Source: Winogradskyella sediminis
Lineage (GTDB): Bacteria; Bacteroidota; Bacteroidia; Flavobacteriales; Flavobacteriaceae
Assembly: GCF_003387355.1 (NCBI RefSeq)
Contig: NZ_QUNH01000001.1
Span: 1,436,023 to 1,500,022, forward strand
Length of the DNA: 64,000 nt
Direction: 5' to 3'
Shown: piece by piece, positions 8,992 through 17,414 of the stretch
Layout: every line of letters begins with the position of its first letter
Numbering within the stretch: position 1 is the first letter of the stretch
Program-made: the position numbers and the translations under genes
Notes under the pieces: model-generated
Database searches by the model: none
The model's input: only the letters and a program-made list of their open reading frames with translations
Told to the model about the DNA's origin: nothing

Positions 8992-9019
8992 CAACATGTT
9001 GCTTTTATTATACGCAACA
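8992..9019. promoter_or_regulatory. Overlapping palindromes upstream of the sigma-factor gene
   Basis: CAACATGTTG (8992-9001) is a perfect 10-bp palindrome. Its right arm also pairs with GCAACA at 9014-9019 to form TGTTGC-N11-GCAACA. Three CAACA/TGTTG half sites thus stand about 30 bp before the ATG, which suggests an operator or a leader hairpin. Confidence 0.4.
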
Positions 9020-9056
9020 GTGTTATAAAATGTTACACAATACTAATGATTTTTTT

Positions 9057-9431
9057 TTAAATCTTTAGTAGTTTAACGGTTTCAAGGTTGATAGCATCTA
9101 CCGTTTCGTTGGTAAATTTATAGTGACCTCTCATGGTTATTAATCGAAAACGATATGATTTTAACTGGCTCAAAGTTTTTAGAAACAGCCATTTAGATTT
9201 TAATAATCTGGGTTTTTCAGACTTGAGACTGAGATCAAAAATATGTTTACGTCCTTCTTTTTCTGCCACAATATCTGGTGTAACGTCAACGTCACTTCCT
9301 TTTTTATGATAGGATTTTGGGGTCTCATAACCTTTTAAATCGGCTTTAATATTTGAGTACCCTAAATTTTCAAGGTAAGATATGGAGTTACTTAATTCTT
9401 CGGCGTATTTAATTTTGTCTTGTGTAATCAT
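9057..9431 (-). CDS. Small uncharacterised protein, possible PD-(D/E)XK-like fold
   Basis: 124 residues, Lys-rich (basic), with no signal peptide or membrane segment. I do not recognise the family with certainty. Residues about 50-70 read TPDIVAEKEGRKHIFDLSLK. The spacing of PD, a strand and a strand ending in Lys recalls the PD-(D/E)XK nuclease core, but the second acidic residue is not in the usual place (DLSLK rather than ExK). It could therefore be an inactive or divergent member. It lies just upstream of the sigma-factor gene on the same strand (94 bp). A 6-bp inverted repeat (AACCTT/AAGGTT, 9432-9449) abuts its ATG. The gene is supported by its 124-codon length and its place in a strand-consistent block. 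Confidence 0.6.
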   Translation of the reverse strand: MITQDKIKYAEELSNSISYLENLGYSNIKADLKGYETPKSYHKKGSDVDVTPDIVAEKEGRKHIFDLSLKSEKPRLLKSKWLFLKTLSQLKSYRFRLITMRGHYKFTNETVDAINLETVKLLKI

Positions 9432-9520
9432 AACCTTTATTATAAGGTTTTTTTGTGTAAAATCCTAATTTTCAGATGTTAAATTTATGAGTTAGTACAG
9501 TGAAGACCTTATACATGGTT

Positions 9521-10720
9521 TTAAACACGCACTTGGCCATCACCATAAACGTAATATTTGTTGGTTACTAATTGGTTTAATCCTAAAGGTCCGCGATGAT
9601 GAAGTTTGTCTGTACTGATGGCTAATTCAGCACCTACTCCCATTTGGCCACCATCCGTAAATCGGGTCGATGCATTATGATAAACCGCAGCACTATCTAC
9701 ATTGTGCATAAAGGTCATAGCTTCTGCTTTTTCTTCCGTAATAATGGATGCCGAATGTTTACCAGAGTATTTATTTATAGTTGCAATGGCATCCTCTAAC
9801 GATGACACTTCTCCTATAAGTAATTTTAGTGCTAAAAACTCTTCATACCATATATGGTGATCAGCAATGGTGTTATGCTCTGGTAAAATATCAGAGATTT
9901 TATGGTCGACTAGAATTTCAACATGATGTTGTTCTAGTTTTTGTTTAAGCATTTTTATTTTAGTGGCGTACTGTGGTAAATTTTTATTTATAAGGACCTT
10001 GTCTAAGGCATTACATCCAGATATTTTATCTGTTTTTGCATTGATAATTACGTTTACAGCTTTGCTCCAATCTGCATGTTCAGAGACATACAAAAAGTTA
10101 TTGCCACGTCCGCTGACCAACACGGCACAAGTAGCATGTGTTTTTACAAAGTTAATTAAACGCTCACCTCCTCTAGGCACTATCAGATCTAATGGTTCTG
10201 TTGGATTTTTAAGAAATTCTTGAGTTTCTTCACGTTTTAAATGAAGTAATTTAATCCAGTCTTTAGATAATCCATTGGCTTCTAAGGCTTCGTGCCAACA
10301 CTGTTCTAATACAAGGTTACTGTGAAGTGCTTCTTTTCCACCTTTTAATAAAATCTTATTATTTGCTTTAAATGCTAAAACAGCGGCTTCGATGGTAACA
10401 TCTGGTCGCGATTCGTAAATGATAAGAATGGTGCCAAAAGGAGCGGTTGTATTTACTATATTGAGTTTGTTTTTTAAGGTCGTATTAGAGATTTCTTTGC
10501 CTACGGGATCGTCCTGAAGCATTACCGCTTCTACAGCAGCTAACATTTCATCTACCTTTTTATCATTGACTATAAGACGATCGTATAAAGCTTGATCCTC
10601 TTTCTGAAAGGCATCGAGGTCTTTTTTATTTGCTTCTATAATTGTATGTCGTTCTCGGTCTAAAATCTGAAGCATTGATTTTAAGACGTTATTTTTTATT
10701 TCTGTATTTAAAAGTTTCAT
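9521..10720 (-). CDS. proA: Glutamate-5-semialdehyde dehydrogenase (gamma-glutamyl phosphate reductase)
   Basis: Second step of proline synthesis: reduces gamma-glutamyl phosphate with NADPH to glutamate semialdehyde. It is 399 residues from the ATG at 10720; a TTG-started extension of 11 residues upstream overlaps the spacer after proB and is not needed. Features are IIYESRPDVTIEAA, the nucleotide site VPRGGERLINFV, SGCNALDKVL with the catalytic Cys (near residue 240) and TDGGQMGVGAELAISTDK near the C-terminus. It is the last gene of a proC-proB-proA operon, 25 nt after proB. No strong terminator was found behind it. Confidence 0.96.
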   Translation of the reverse strand: MKLLNTEIKNNVLKSMLQILDRERHTIIEANKKDLDAFQKEDQALYDRLIVNDKKVDEMLAAVEAVMLQDDPVGKEISNTTLKNKLNIVNTTAPFGTILIIYESRPDVTIEAAVLAFKANNKILLKGGKEALHSNLVLEQCWHEALEANGLSKDWIKLLHLKREETQEFLKNPTEPLDLIVPRGGERLINFVKTHATCAVLVSGRGNNFLYVSEHADWSKAVNVIINAKTDKISGCNALDKVLINKNLPQYATKIKMLKQKLEQHHVEILVDHKISDILPEHNTIADHHIWYEEFLALKLLIGEVSSLEDAIATINKYSGKHSASIITEEKAEAMTFMHNVDSAAVYHNASTRFTDGGQMGVGAELAISTDKLHHRGPLGLNQLVTNKYYVYGDGQVRV

Positions 10721-10745
10721 AGGTCTTATTTTAACTTGAAATTGT

Positions 10746-11525
10746 TTAGGCACTAATAAATTTTGTACCTATTTCTTTATTATTAATAATGTCTACGATG
10801 ACATTTTCTTTTTTACCATTAGCGATATATGTTGGGATATTTTTATTCGCTGTACCCTTTGCTATTTTTAGTTTCGACGCCATGCCTCCACGGCCTTCTC
10901 CTTCTTTTTTATTGGAATCTTGAACGTATTTTTCAACATTCTGATTGGTAACTACAGTGTTTAATAGTTTTGAATCATCATCGTCCGGATGGCCATTATA
11001 CAATCCGTCGGTATCTGATAATATAATTAACCTGTCGGCATCTATAAGTTCTGCAACCAAACTAGCCAATTCATCATTATCTGAAAACATGGACATGGTT
11101 AGTGAAACGGCATCATCTTCATTGGCAATAGGAATAACTCCTTCTGAGAGTAAACCTTCATAGCAATTAATCATATTTTCACGGTGTTTCCCGGTGTCAA
11201 AATCTCGTTTCGTCGCTAAGACTTGTGCACATCGCATGCCGTAATCGTGAAAAAGACTGTAGTAATGTCTCATCATTCGTGGTTGTCCAACAGAGGAGTA
11301 AACCTGCCGTCTAATAGACTTATCTTTTATAGTGGTTTCTCCTAATATTTCCATGCCTGCCATTGCAGAACCTGAAGATACAAGTATAACCATAATGTTC
11401 TTTTCGTATAGCACAGAGATTTGTCTTACAAGTTCACGCAATACGGGTCCTAAAATTCTATTATCTTTATTTGTTAATACGTTGGTACCTACTTTTACGA
11501 CCACACGTTTGACTTCTTTATTCAT
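10746..11525 (-). CDS. proB: Glutamate 5-kinase, short form without PUA domain
   Basis: First step of proline synthesis: phosphorylates glutamate with ATP. It has 259 residues, corresponding to the amino acid kinase domain only. The C-terminal PUA domain of the roughly 370-residue enterobacterial form is absent. Visible motifs are VVVKVGTNVLT at the N-terminus, VSSGSAMAGME, NEDDAVS, ILSDTDGLY and GRGGMASKLKIAK. It is the middle gene of proC-proB-proA, with 4 nt between the proC stop and its ATG. Feedback inhibition by proline is known for the family; the kinase domain carries that site, so it may be kept here. Confidence 0.95.
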   Translation of the reverse strand: MNKEVKRVVVKVGTNVLTNKDNRILGPVLRELVRQISVLYEKNIMVILVSSGSAMAGMEILGETTIKDKSIRRQVYSSVGQPRMMRHYYSLFHDYGMRCAQVLATKRDFDTGKHRENMINCYEGLLSEGVIPIANEDDAVSLTMSMFSDNDELASLVAELIDADRLIILSDTDGLYNGHPDDDDSKLLNTVVTNQNVEKYVQDSNKKEGEGRGGMASKLKIAKGTANKNIPTYIANGKKENVIVDIINNKEIGTKFISA

Positions 11526-11529
11526 AATT

Positions 11530-12336
11530 TTATTTGTCTTTTCCCAATTCTACAGCACGATCAAAAGCAGCGTATGCGGCATCTTGTATCAACTGTTTTA
11601 CATTATTATCTTCCATAGAATCAATGGCGGCTTGGGTGGTACCTCCTTTTGATGCTACTTTATCAATCCAAGATTTTGGTGATATATTATTTTGGTTGAA
11701 GAGTTCAATAGCGCCTTCAAACGTGCTACTAACTAATACTTTTGAGTCGTAACTTGAAAACCCCATTTTTAAAGCTGCTTCTAACATGGATTGCATAAAA
11801 TAGAAGACGTAAGCTGGTCCACTTCCTGAAATACCTGTGGAAGCATCAATAAACTTTTCTGTTTTTACATAAATGGACGTTCCCGTGGTATCCAATAAAT
11901 TGCGAACCATAATAAGTTCTACTCTAGAAACAGATTCCGATGCTGTATAAGATGTTACGCCTTTACCAACTTGCGCAGGTAAATTTGGCATTGTTCGTAC
12001 CACCTTTTTAATGTTTAATTTGTCTTGAATGGTGTCTATAGTTACACCAGCCATAAGGGATACAAAAATTTGATGATCGTTGAGCATTGCACTCATGTTC
12101 TCGAATAAGCTATCACTGTGATAGGGCTTTACAGCAATAAATACAATATCTGCGTTGGGTAAACACTCGTCTAAATTCTTGTAAACAATAAATCTAGAAT
12201 CTTTACTAAGGCTTTCAATTTTTTTTGGATCCGTATCATAAATTTTTAATTTATGTTTACTGAGAAGAGGCGATTCTGCCATACCCTCAGCATAGGTTAA
12301 GCCCATGTTTCCGGCTCCAATCACTAATACTTTCAT
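11530..12336 (-). CDS. proC: Pyrroline-5-carboxylate reductase
   Basis: Last step of proline synthesis: NAD(P)H-dependent reduction of pyrroline-5-carboxylate. It has 268 residues. A Rossmann motif GAGNMGLTYAEGM starts at residue 7. AVKPYH follows near residue 70, then VRTMPNLPAQVGKG, and the P5CR dimerisation motif region TGISGSGPAYVFYFMQSM with SKGGTTQAAID near the C-terminus. It heads the operon with proB and proA. An inverted repeat AGTTAA-TATG-TTAACT (12347-12362) lies 10 bp before its ATG and could be an operator. Confidence 0.96.
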   Translation of the reverse strand: MKVLVIGAGNMGLTYAEGMAESPLLSKHKLKIYDTDPKKIESLSKDSRFIVYKNLDECLPNADIVFIAVKPYHSDSLFENMSAMLNDHQIFVSLMAGVTIDTIQDKLNIKKVVRTMPNLPAQVGKGVTSYTASESVSRVELIMVRNLLDTTGTSIYVKTEKFIDASTGISGSGPAYVFYFMQSMLEAALKMGFSSYDSKVLVSSTFEGAIELFNQNNISPKSWIDKVASKGGTTQAAIDSMEDNNVKQLIQDAAYAAFDRAVELGKDK

Positions 12337-12490
12337 AATTTAATTTAGTTAATATGTTAACTGTCAGTTGCCTTTATAACCACAACTACTATGCGATAGT
12401 GCCAAATTGAAATTATGATTTAAAGATTTTTGAAATCCTAAGACTTTTATGTAATTAGTTGTGATATTGAAAAGTTTGTTGTAGAAATAC

Positions 12491-12504
12491 TTATGATATC
12501 ATAA
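12491..12504. promoter_or_regulatory. Perfect 14-bp palindrome in the proC upstream gap
   Basis: TTATGATATCATAA reads the same on both strands. It lies 155 bp before proC and 126 bp past the end of the GT2 gene. Operator-like by symmetry only; no binding protein can be named. Confidence 0.35.
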
Positions 12505-12569
12505 TTTGAAAAAAAATGAAGTTTCAAAATTATGACAAACTGTCGGTGACAAATTGTGGAATTTCATAG

Positions 12570-12607
12570 AAAAAGCCTATAAACATTAAGAGTATTATAG
12601 GCTTTTT
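12570..12607. terminator. Intrinsic terminator of the GT2 gene
   Basis: 13-bp stem AAAAAGCCTATAA (12570-12582) / TTATAGGCTTTTT (12595-12607) with a 12-nt loop. It lies 23 bp past the stop codon of the minus-strand glycosyltransferase. The A/T runs on both sides could let it work in both directions. Confidence 0.85.
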
Positions 12608-12629
12608 AAATTTTTGTATGTAGTGATTT

Positions 12630-14066
12630 TTATGGCACTTCAACAATGTCTCGTGTTAACCAACCTCTTCTGCTCGCTGTTGCAATGGCATAAGGTGTAA
12701 TCCAGAACAACGCAAATGTAAACAGAATGCTATACGAATATGCCCAAAAACCTTGAGTGGTTTTATACTGACTCGTAAAAAAGATGACTGAGAATGTTGA
12801 AACTACTAAAATAGTTACTAATGTAGATCCTAAGAATAATAAGGGGTGTACTAAAACAAAGAATAGCATAGATAGTAATAATGGATAGCTCATTAATATT
12901 TTAACGAATTGACTAATAAATAGAATACGCGTTCCCGTTTTGCCTTTAGCTCTAAAATTTGAAAAAACATACTTTGCCATTTCTAAATTCTCTCGTACGT
13001 TACTGCGTCCCCATCGTATAAACATTTTATATAAGCCCATATATTGTTCAGGGACATTTGTATACGCAACAGCATTTTTTTGAAATAAAACATGCTTTCC
13101 TTGTTTTAAAATCATATTGGTCATGGCTCTATCTTCACCAATATCAGATGGTTTTCCCATAAATGTTTGATTTATCCATTCGGGTAAACATTCGTGGACA
13201 GCTGTACTACGGTATGCTGCTAGCGCACCAGGAGTACACAATACTGAATTTAAATTACTTTCTGCAGAACGGACAAACTCAAAACTCAATACAAAACTTA
13301 CGTCTAGCATTTTAGGAAGCATCTCCTTTTTGTTATTTAACACTCTAATATTACCGGCTACGGCACCACAATTTTCATCTTTAACAAATGGACTTACTAA
13401 ATTTCTGAGGGTGTCTTCTGTAACAATAGAGTCACTATCTACTGTGACATAAATCTCTCCAGTCCCTAAATTAAATCCACGATAAAGTGCATGTCGTTTT
13501 CCTTGGTTTTCTGGTTGTTGGTAAATCTCTAAACGATCTCCTAGACTCTTTTTTGCATCTTGCATCCATGTCCATGTATCGTCTTTACTACCATCGTCAA
13601 TAGATATAATTTGAAGTTTATCCTTTGGATAATTACTATTGGCTAAACTCTTTAATGTTTCCCAAACTTGCTTTCCTTCATTGTATGCTGGTACAATGAC
13701 GGTACAAGTAGGTAGCTCATTATCTGATACTGAAGCAATGGGTTTGTATTTAAAATAATTATAGGCTTTATATAAAAAGAACAGTACTTTAAAACCTAAG
13801 AGGGTAGTGGCTATAGCAATAAAACTATATCCAATGGAAGTACTCATTTTATCTGCATTTAGCTGTTCAAAGTCACCATAAAAAACCGATAAAAAATAAA
13901 CCCCTAAAACCAATAGTAAAAACGTACTGAATAGGACAATTTTATTATATGGATTTTCGGCTTTAGATTTACTATTGAGCAGTAAATTAAACTGATTTGA
14001 TAGTTTATGAGTTATATTTTTTGAGTCTGAAAGATTACTATTTGAGGGTGTTGTTTTCGAAGCCAT
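12630..14066 (-). CDS. Membrane-bound GT2 glycosyltransferase (NodC/hyaluronan-synthase-like)
   Basis: Processive-type family 2 glycosyltransferase in the inner membrane, probably making a beta-linked polysaccharide. It has 478 residues. Two N-terminal helices (about 42-62 and 78-100) come first, then the catalytic domain. Visible motifs are VIVPAYNEGKQV, IDDGSKDDT, ENQGKRHALYRG, VTVDSDSIV (DxD), GEDRAMTNMI (catalytic ED) and FIRWGRSNVRE in place of the Q(R)xxRW motif. Four or so C-terminal membrane helices follow (about 380-470). It stands alone between the pro operon and pnp, closed by the terminator at 12570-12607. The substrate is not deducible: hyaluronan, chitin-like and PNAG-like products remain open. 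Confidence 0.88.
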   Translation of the reverse strand: MASKTTPSNSNLSDSKNITHKLSNQFNLLLNSKSKAENPYNKIVLFSTFLLLVLGVYFLSVFYGDFEQLNADKMSTSIGYSFIAIATTLLGFKVLFFLYKAYNYFKYKPIASVSDNELPTCTVIVPAYNEGKQVWETLKSLANSNYPKDKLQIISIDDGSKDDTWTWMQDAKKSLGDRLEIYQQPENQGKRHALYRGFNLGTGEIYVTVDSDSIVTEDTLRNLVSPFVKDENCGAVAGNIRVLNNKKEMLPKMLDVSFVLSFEFVRSAESNLNSVLCTPGALAAYRSTAVHECLPEWINQTFMGKPSDIGEDRAMTNMILKQGKHVLFQKNAVAYTNVPEQYMGLYKMFIRWGRSNVRENLEMAKYVFSNFRAKGKTGTRILFISQFVKILMSYPLLLSMLFFVLVHPLLFLGSTLVTILVVSTFSVIFFTSQYKTTQGFWAYSYSILFTFALFWITPYAIATASRRGWLTRDIVEVP

Positions 14067-14452
14067 AAATTTTGTTTATGATGTGATTGATTAAAGTAGA
14101 TGTACGATGGCTTTTAGGTTTTAGATTTTATTTAATTTTTTTTTAACAGATTCTGATGGCCTTTTAAGAGATTTTAAAAGATTAAAGTTTTGTTGTGGTA
14201 TGTTGATATTTAGTGTGTTACGAAGTGTTGTTTTGTTTGAAAAATTAGGTTGTAAGAATATTTCTATATTTAGGCAGTACAGGTCTAGCTCATCTTAAAA
14301 TGAAAATATGAGATTTTTTTACTAGTAAGTGTTAAACAGACTATGCTGTTTTGTGAAGAAAGTGTGAGTTTATTTGAAAGTCTTGACTACGATATTTTAA
14401 AGAACACCCTAGAGTCTTTTTTATTATAGTGAAGTTGGTAAAATATAATCAT
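14067..14452. other. Gene-free region between the GT2 gene and the pnp terminator
   Basis: About 390 bp of very AT-rich DNA upstream of the GT2 gene. It must hold that gene's promoter, but I find no TAnnTTTG match on the minus strand, no ORF of note, and no repeat or RNA gene. Confidence 0.5.
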
Positions 14453-14485
14453 AAAAAAAAGCCTATCGAAATTTGATAGGCTTTT
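14453..14485 (-). terminator. Intrinsic terminator of pnp
   Basis: AAAAGCCTATC / GATAGGCTTTT around a 7-nt loop (GAAATTT), 27 bp past the pnp stop. The A run at 14453-14460 gives a U tract on the minus strand. Confidence 0.88.
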
Positions 14486-14511
14486 ACTAATATAATAAGA
14501 AGACGTTAATC

Positions 14512-16761
14512 TTACTTTTTATCTTCTCTAGGCTTACGATCATCACGTCTGTTATCACGTCCGCGATTATCTCTTCCTCTGTTATTATCACGTCCACCAG
14601 AACGTTTATCATCTCTTGGTGGTCTTGCTACATAACCTTCTGGTTTTGGTAACAATGCTTTACGAGATACTTTTTCTTTACGAGTTCTAGAATCGATACC
14701 AAAATATTTTACATCAAAAACGTCACCCATGTTTACCACATCAGATACATTTTCGGTACGTTCCCAAGCTAACTCAGAGACGTGTAATAATACTTCGTTT
14801 CCTGGTGCTTCTGTATATTCTACTACAGCACCAAAATCTAACATTTTAATCACCTTAACTTCGTAAACACTACCCACGGTTGGTTTAAACAAAAGGGCAT
14901 CAATTTTTGCCATAACAGCATCAATCCCTTTGCTACCAACACCTAAAATTTCAACAATACCTTCTTCTGTAACAGGGTCTTCGTTGATAACGATAGTGGT
15001 TTCAGTTTCTTTTTGCATTTCTTGAATCACTTTTCCACCAGGACCAATTAACGCTCCAATAAATTCGTTTGGAATACGTCTAGATACCATTGTAGGTGCA
15101 TGATCTTTAACATCTGTATTTGGTGTTTCAATAGTTTCGGTAATTTTACCTAAAATATGTAAACGACCTTCGCGTGCTTGTTTTAATGCATTTACAAGAA
15201 TCTCGTAACTTAATCCTTTAACTTTGATATCCATTTGACAAGCCGTAATACCATCTGCGGTACCAGTAACTTTAAAATCCATATCTCCTAAGTGATCTTC
15301 ATCACCTAAAATATCAGATAATACAGCGTATTTTCCAGAATCTGCATCAGAAATTAATCCCATGGCAATACCAGAAACAGGCTTCTTTAGTTGTACACCA
15401 GCATCCATCATAGCCATTGTACCTGCACATACGGTTGCCATAGAAGAAGAACCGTTAGATTCTAAAATCTCAGACACCACACGTACTGTATAAGGACAAT
15501 CTTCAGGAACCATACCTTTTAAAGCACGTTGTGCTAAGTTACCATGACCAACCTCTCTACGAGATGTTCCACGGATAGGTCTTGCTTCACCTGTAGAAAA
15601 AGGTGGGAAGTTATAATGTAAATAAAAACGCTCTTCACCTTCGTAAGACGGCATGTCTATTTGGTTAGCTTCTCTACTTGTACCTAAAGTTACTGTGGCT
15701 AAAGCTTGAGTTTCTCCACGGGTAAAAATAGACGATCCATGTGTAGATGGTAAGTAATCTACCTCACACCAAATTGGTCTAATTTCATCCGTTTTACGTC
15801 CATCTAAACGTAACCCTTCATTTAAAGTTAAATCTCTAACAGCAGCTTTTTCTGCTTTGCTATAATATTTAGAAATTAAGCCGCCAAAATCTTCTTGTTC
15901 TTCTTCTGTAAAAGACGCTTTTATTTCTTCTTTAATTTCATTGAAAGCAGCGCTACGTTCGTGTTTTGCAGATGCAGCTCTTGCTACAGCATATACTTTA
16001 TCGTAAGCCATATCGTGAATTTTCTTTGCTAGATCAGCGTCTTCGCGTTCTGGCTCATACTCACGTACTTCTTTTTTACCAAAAGCTTCAGCTAATTTTA
16101 CTTGAGCTTCACATTGTACTTTAATCGCTTCGTGTGCAAACTTAATGGCTTCAGTCATTTCTTCTTCAGAAATCTCATCCATTTCACCTTCAACCATCAT
16201 AACAGAATCTGCAGAAGCTCCAATCATCATATCGATATCAGACTCTGCTAATTGAGCTCTTGTTGGGTTGATTACAAATTCACCATTAACACGACCAACT
16301 CTGGCTTCAGAAATTGGACATTCAAATGGGAAATCTGATAATTGAATAGCTGCTGAAGCTGCTAAACCTGCCATAGCATCTGGCATAACGTCATCATCAT
16401 GAGACATTAATTGAATCATCACCTGAGTTTCAGAATGATAATCTTTTGGGAATAACGGACGTAAAACACGGTCTACTAAACGCATCGTTAAAACTTCTCC
16501 GTCACTTGGTCTCGCTTCTCTTTTAAAGAAACCTCCAGGGTAACGCCCTGCAGCAGCAAATTTTTCTCTGTAATCTACCGTTAAAGGTAAAAAGTCAACA
16601 TCTGCTTGTTTGTAATTGGAAACAACTGTACATAATAACATACATTTTCCAGACTGAACAACAACAGAACCATGTGCCTGCTTTGCCAATTTTCCGGTTT
16701 CGATAGAAATTTCTCTACCGTCACCAAGGTCTATGACCTCTCTAAAAACTTTTGGAATCAT
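14512..16761 (-). CDS. pnp: Polynucleotide phosphorylase
   Basis: 3'-to-5' phosphorolytic exoribonuclease of the RNA decay machinery. It is 749 residues from [17 protein letters not shown] at 16761; a 30-residue upstream extension is rejected because it reads through the leader hairpin. Domains in order are two RNase PH cores (first about 10-140; second about 340-560 with [13 protein letters not shown] and [14 protein letters not shown]) separated by the alpha-helical domain. Then come KH (about 570-630, [16 protein letters not shown]) and S1 (about 640-710, [20 protein letters not shown]). A C-terminal Arg/Asp/Gly repeat tail (about 30 residues) follows, likely a disordered RNA- or partner-binding segment. 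It lies downstream of rpsO, the common rpsO-pnp order. Confidence 0.97.
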   Translation of the reverse strand: MIPKVFREVIDLGDGREISIETGKLAKQAHGSVVVQSGKCMLLCTVVSNYKQADVDFLPLTVDYREKFAAAGRYPGGFFKREARPSDGEVLTMRLVDRVLRPLFPKDYHSETQVMIQLMSHDDDVMPDAMAGLAASAAIQLSDFPFECPISEARVGRVNGEFVINPTRAQLAESDIDMMIGASADSVMMVEGEMDEISEEEMTEAIKFAHEAIKVQCEAQVKLAEAFGKKEVREYEPEREDADLAKKIHDMAYDKVYAVARAASAKHERSAAFNEIKEEIKASFTEEEQEDFGGLISKYYSKAEKAAVRDLTLNEGLRLDGRKTDEIRPIWCEVDYLPSTHGSSIFTRGETQALATVTLGTSREANQIDMPSYEGEERFYLHYNFPPFSTGEARPIRGTSRREVGHGNLAQRALKGMVPEDCPYTVRVVSEILESNGSSSMATVCAGTMAMMDAGVQLKKPVSGIAMGLISDADSGKYAVLSDILGDEDHLGDMDFKVTGTADGITACQMDIKVKGLSYEILVNALKQAREGRLHILGKITETIETPNTDVKDHAPTMVSRRIPNEFIGALIGPGGKVIQEMQKETETTIVINEDPVTEEGIVEILGVGSKGIDAVMAKIDALLFKPTVGSVYEVKVIKMLDFGAVVEYTEAPGNEVLLHVSELAWERTENVSDVVNMGDVFDVKYFGIDSRTRKEKVSRKALLPKPEGYVARPPRDDKRSGGRDNNRGRDNRGRDNRRDDRKPREDKK

Positions 16762-16837
16762 AAATTTTTTAATTCTAATTAAACAATGGTCGTTGTGTTG
16801 TTGTGTAGTTGTTGTTTGTGACCAATGAAAAACCGCG

Positions 16838-16860
16838 AATCCTAAAATCACTTTAGGATT
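16838..16860 (-). promoter_or_regulatory. Hairpin in the pnp leader
   Basis: AATCCTAAA (16838-16846) / TTTAGGATT (16852-16860) with a 5-nt loop, 77 nt before the pnp ATG and downstream of the rpsO terminator. PNPase genes of other bacteria are autoregulated through a leader hairpin. This stem is a candidate for the same role, or part of a second terminator. Confidence 0.45.
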
Positions 16861-16910
16861 TTTCTGCTATTTTTTTTACGATTGTTTTACTCTTCCGTTT
16901 GAGTTATATA

Positions 16911-16942
16911 AAAACAAAAAGCCACGCTAAATGCGTGGCCTT
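16911..16942 (-). terminator. Terminator/attenuator after rpsO
   Basis: GCCACGC (16921-16927) / GCGTGGC (16933-16939), loop TAAAT, with the A-rich stretch at 16911-16920 giving U's on the minus strand. It lies 14 bp past the rpsO stop, so it controls read-through from rpsO to pnp. Confidence 0.85.
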
Positions 16943-16952
16943 TATATTGAGA

Positions 16953-17222
16953 TTATTTTCTTAATCCTAATTCTTTAACTATCGCACGATATCTTAAGAC
17001 ATCTTTCTTAGTTAAGTAGTCTAGTAAAGCACGACGCTTACCTACTAATTTTACTAACGAACGCTCTGTGTTAAAATCTTTACGATTTTGTTTTAAGTGT
17101 TCTGTTAAGTGATTAATTCTTGCCGTAAATAATGCAATCTGTCCTTCTGCAGAACCAGTGTTTTTTGCATCACCACCATGTTTTTTAAAGATTTCCTCTT
17201 TAGCTTTTTGATCTAAATACAT
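16953..17222 (-). CDS. rpsO: 30S ribosomal protein S15
   Basis: Small-subunit ribosomal protein binding 16S rRNA helices 20-22. It is 89 residues from the ATG at 17222 (MYLDQKAKEEIFKKHGGDAK), the standard length. A 19-residue upstream extension runs into the promoter and is rejected. Family motifs are NTGSAEGQIALFTARINHLT, HLKQNRKDFNTERSL and LVGKRRALLDYLTKKD. A TATATTTG -7 box at 17277-17284 is 55 bp upstream, leaving a leader of about 45 nt that could host autoregulation. It is followed by a strong hairpin and then pnp. Confidence 0.98.
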   Translation of the reverse strand: MYLDQKAKEEIFKKHGGDAKNTGSAEGQIALFTARINHLTEHLKQNRKDFNTERSLVKLVGKRRALLDYLTKKDVLRYRAIVKELGLRK

Positions 17223-17276
17223 GCTAATATTATTGTAAATGATTTTTATGTACACGAAAGCCTCTCTTTCGAGCGG

Positions 17277-17284
17277 CAAATATA
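17277..17284 (-). promoter_or_regulatory. -7 box of rpsO promoter
   Basis: Reads TATATTTG followed by CCGC on the minus strand, 55 bp before the rpsO ATG. An exact match to TAnnTTTG; the -33 element is not clear. Confidence 0.6.
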
Positions 17285-17414
17285 CTACTTTTTTGTGATT
17301 TGAAATTTTTTTCGTAACTTTTTGATATCCTAAAGAATAGATTTATGCCCTAATTACGATTTTCCCTAGTAATAAAATAGCGTTCAATAGATTAATCCTT
17401 ATTAAACGATATGT

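Noticed and set aside
9432..9454. AACCTT/AAGGTT plus T run as a plus-strand terminator
   Set aside because: The stem is only 6 AT-rich pairs and no plus-strand gene precedes it; better read as a leader hairpin of the minus-strand gene.
12570..14485. Shared GCCTAT/ATAGGC stems at 12.57 and 14.46 kb as possible ends of a mobile element around the GT2 gene
   Set aside because: Both have terminator form (stem, A/T runs) directly behind a gene, other terminators here use similar stems, and no transposase or target duplication is visible.
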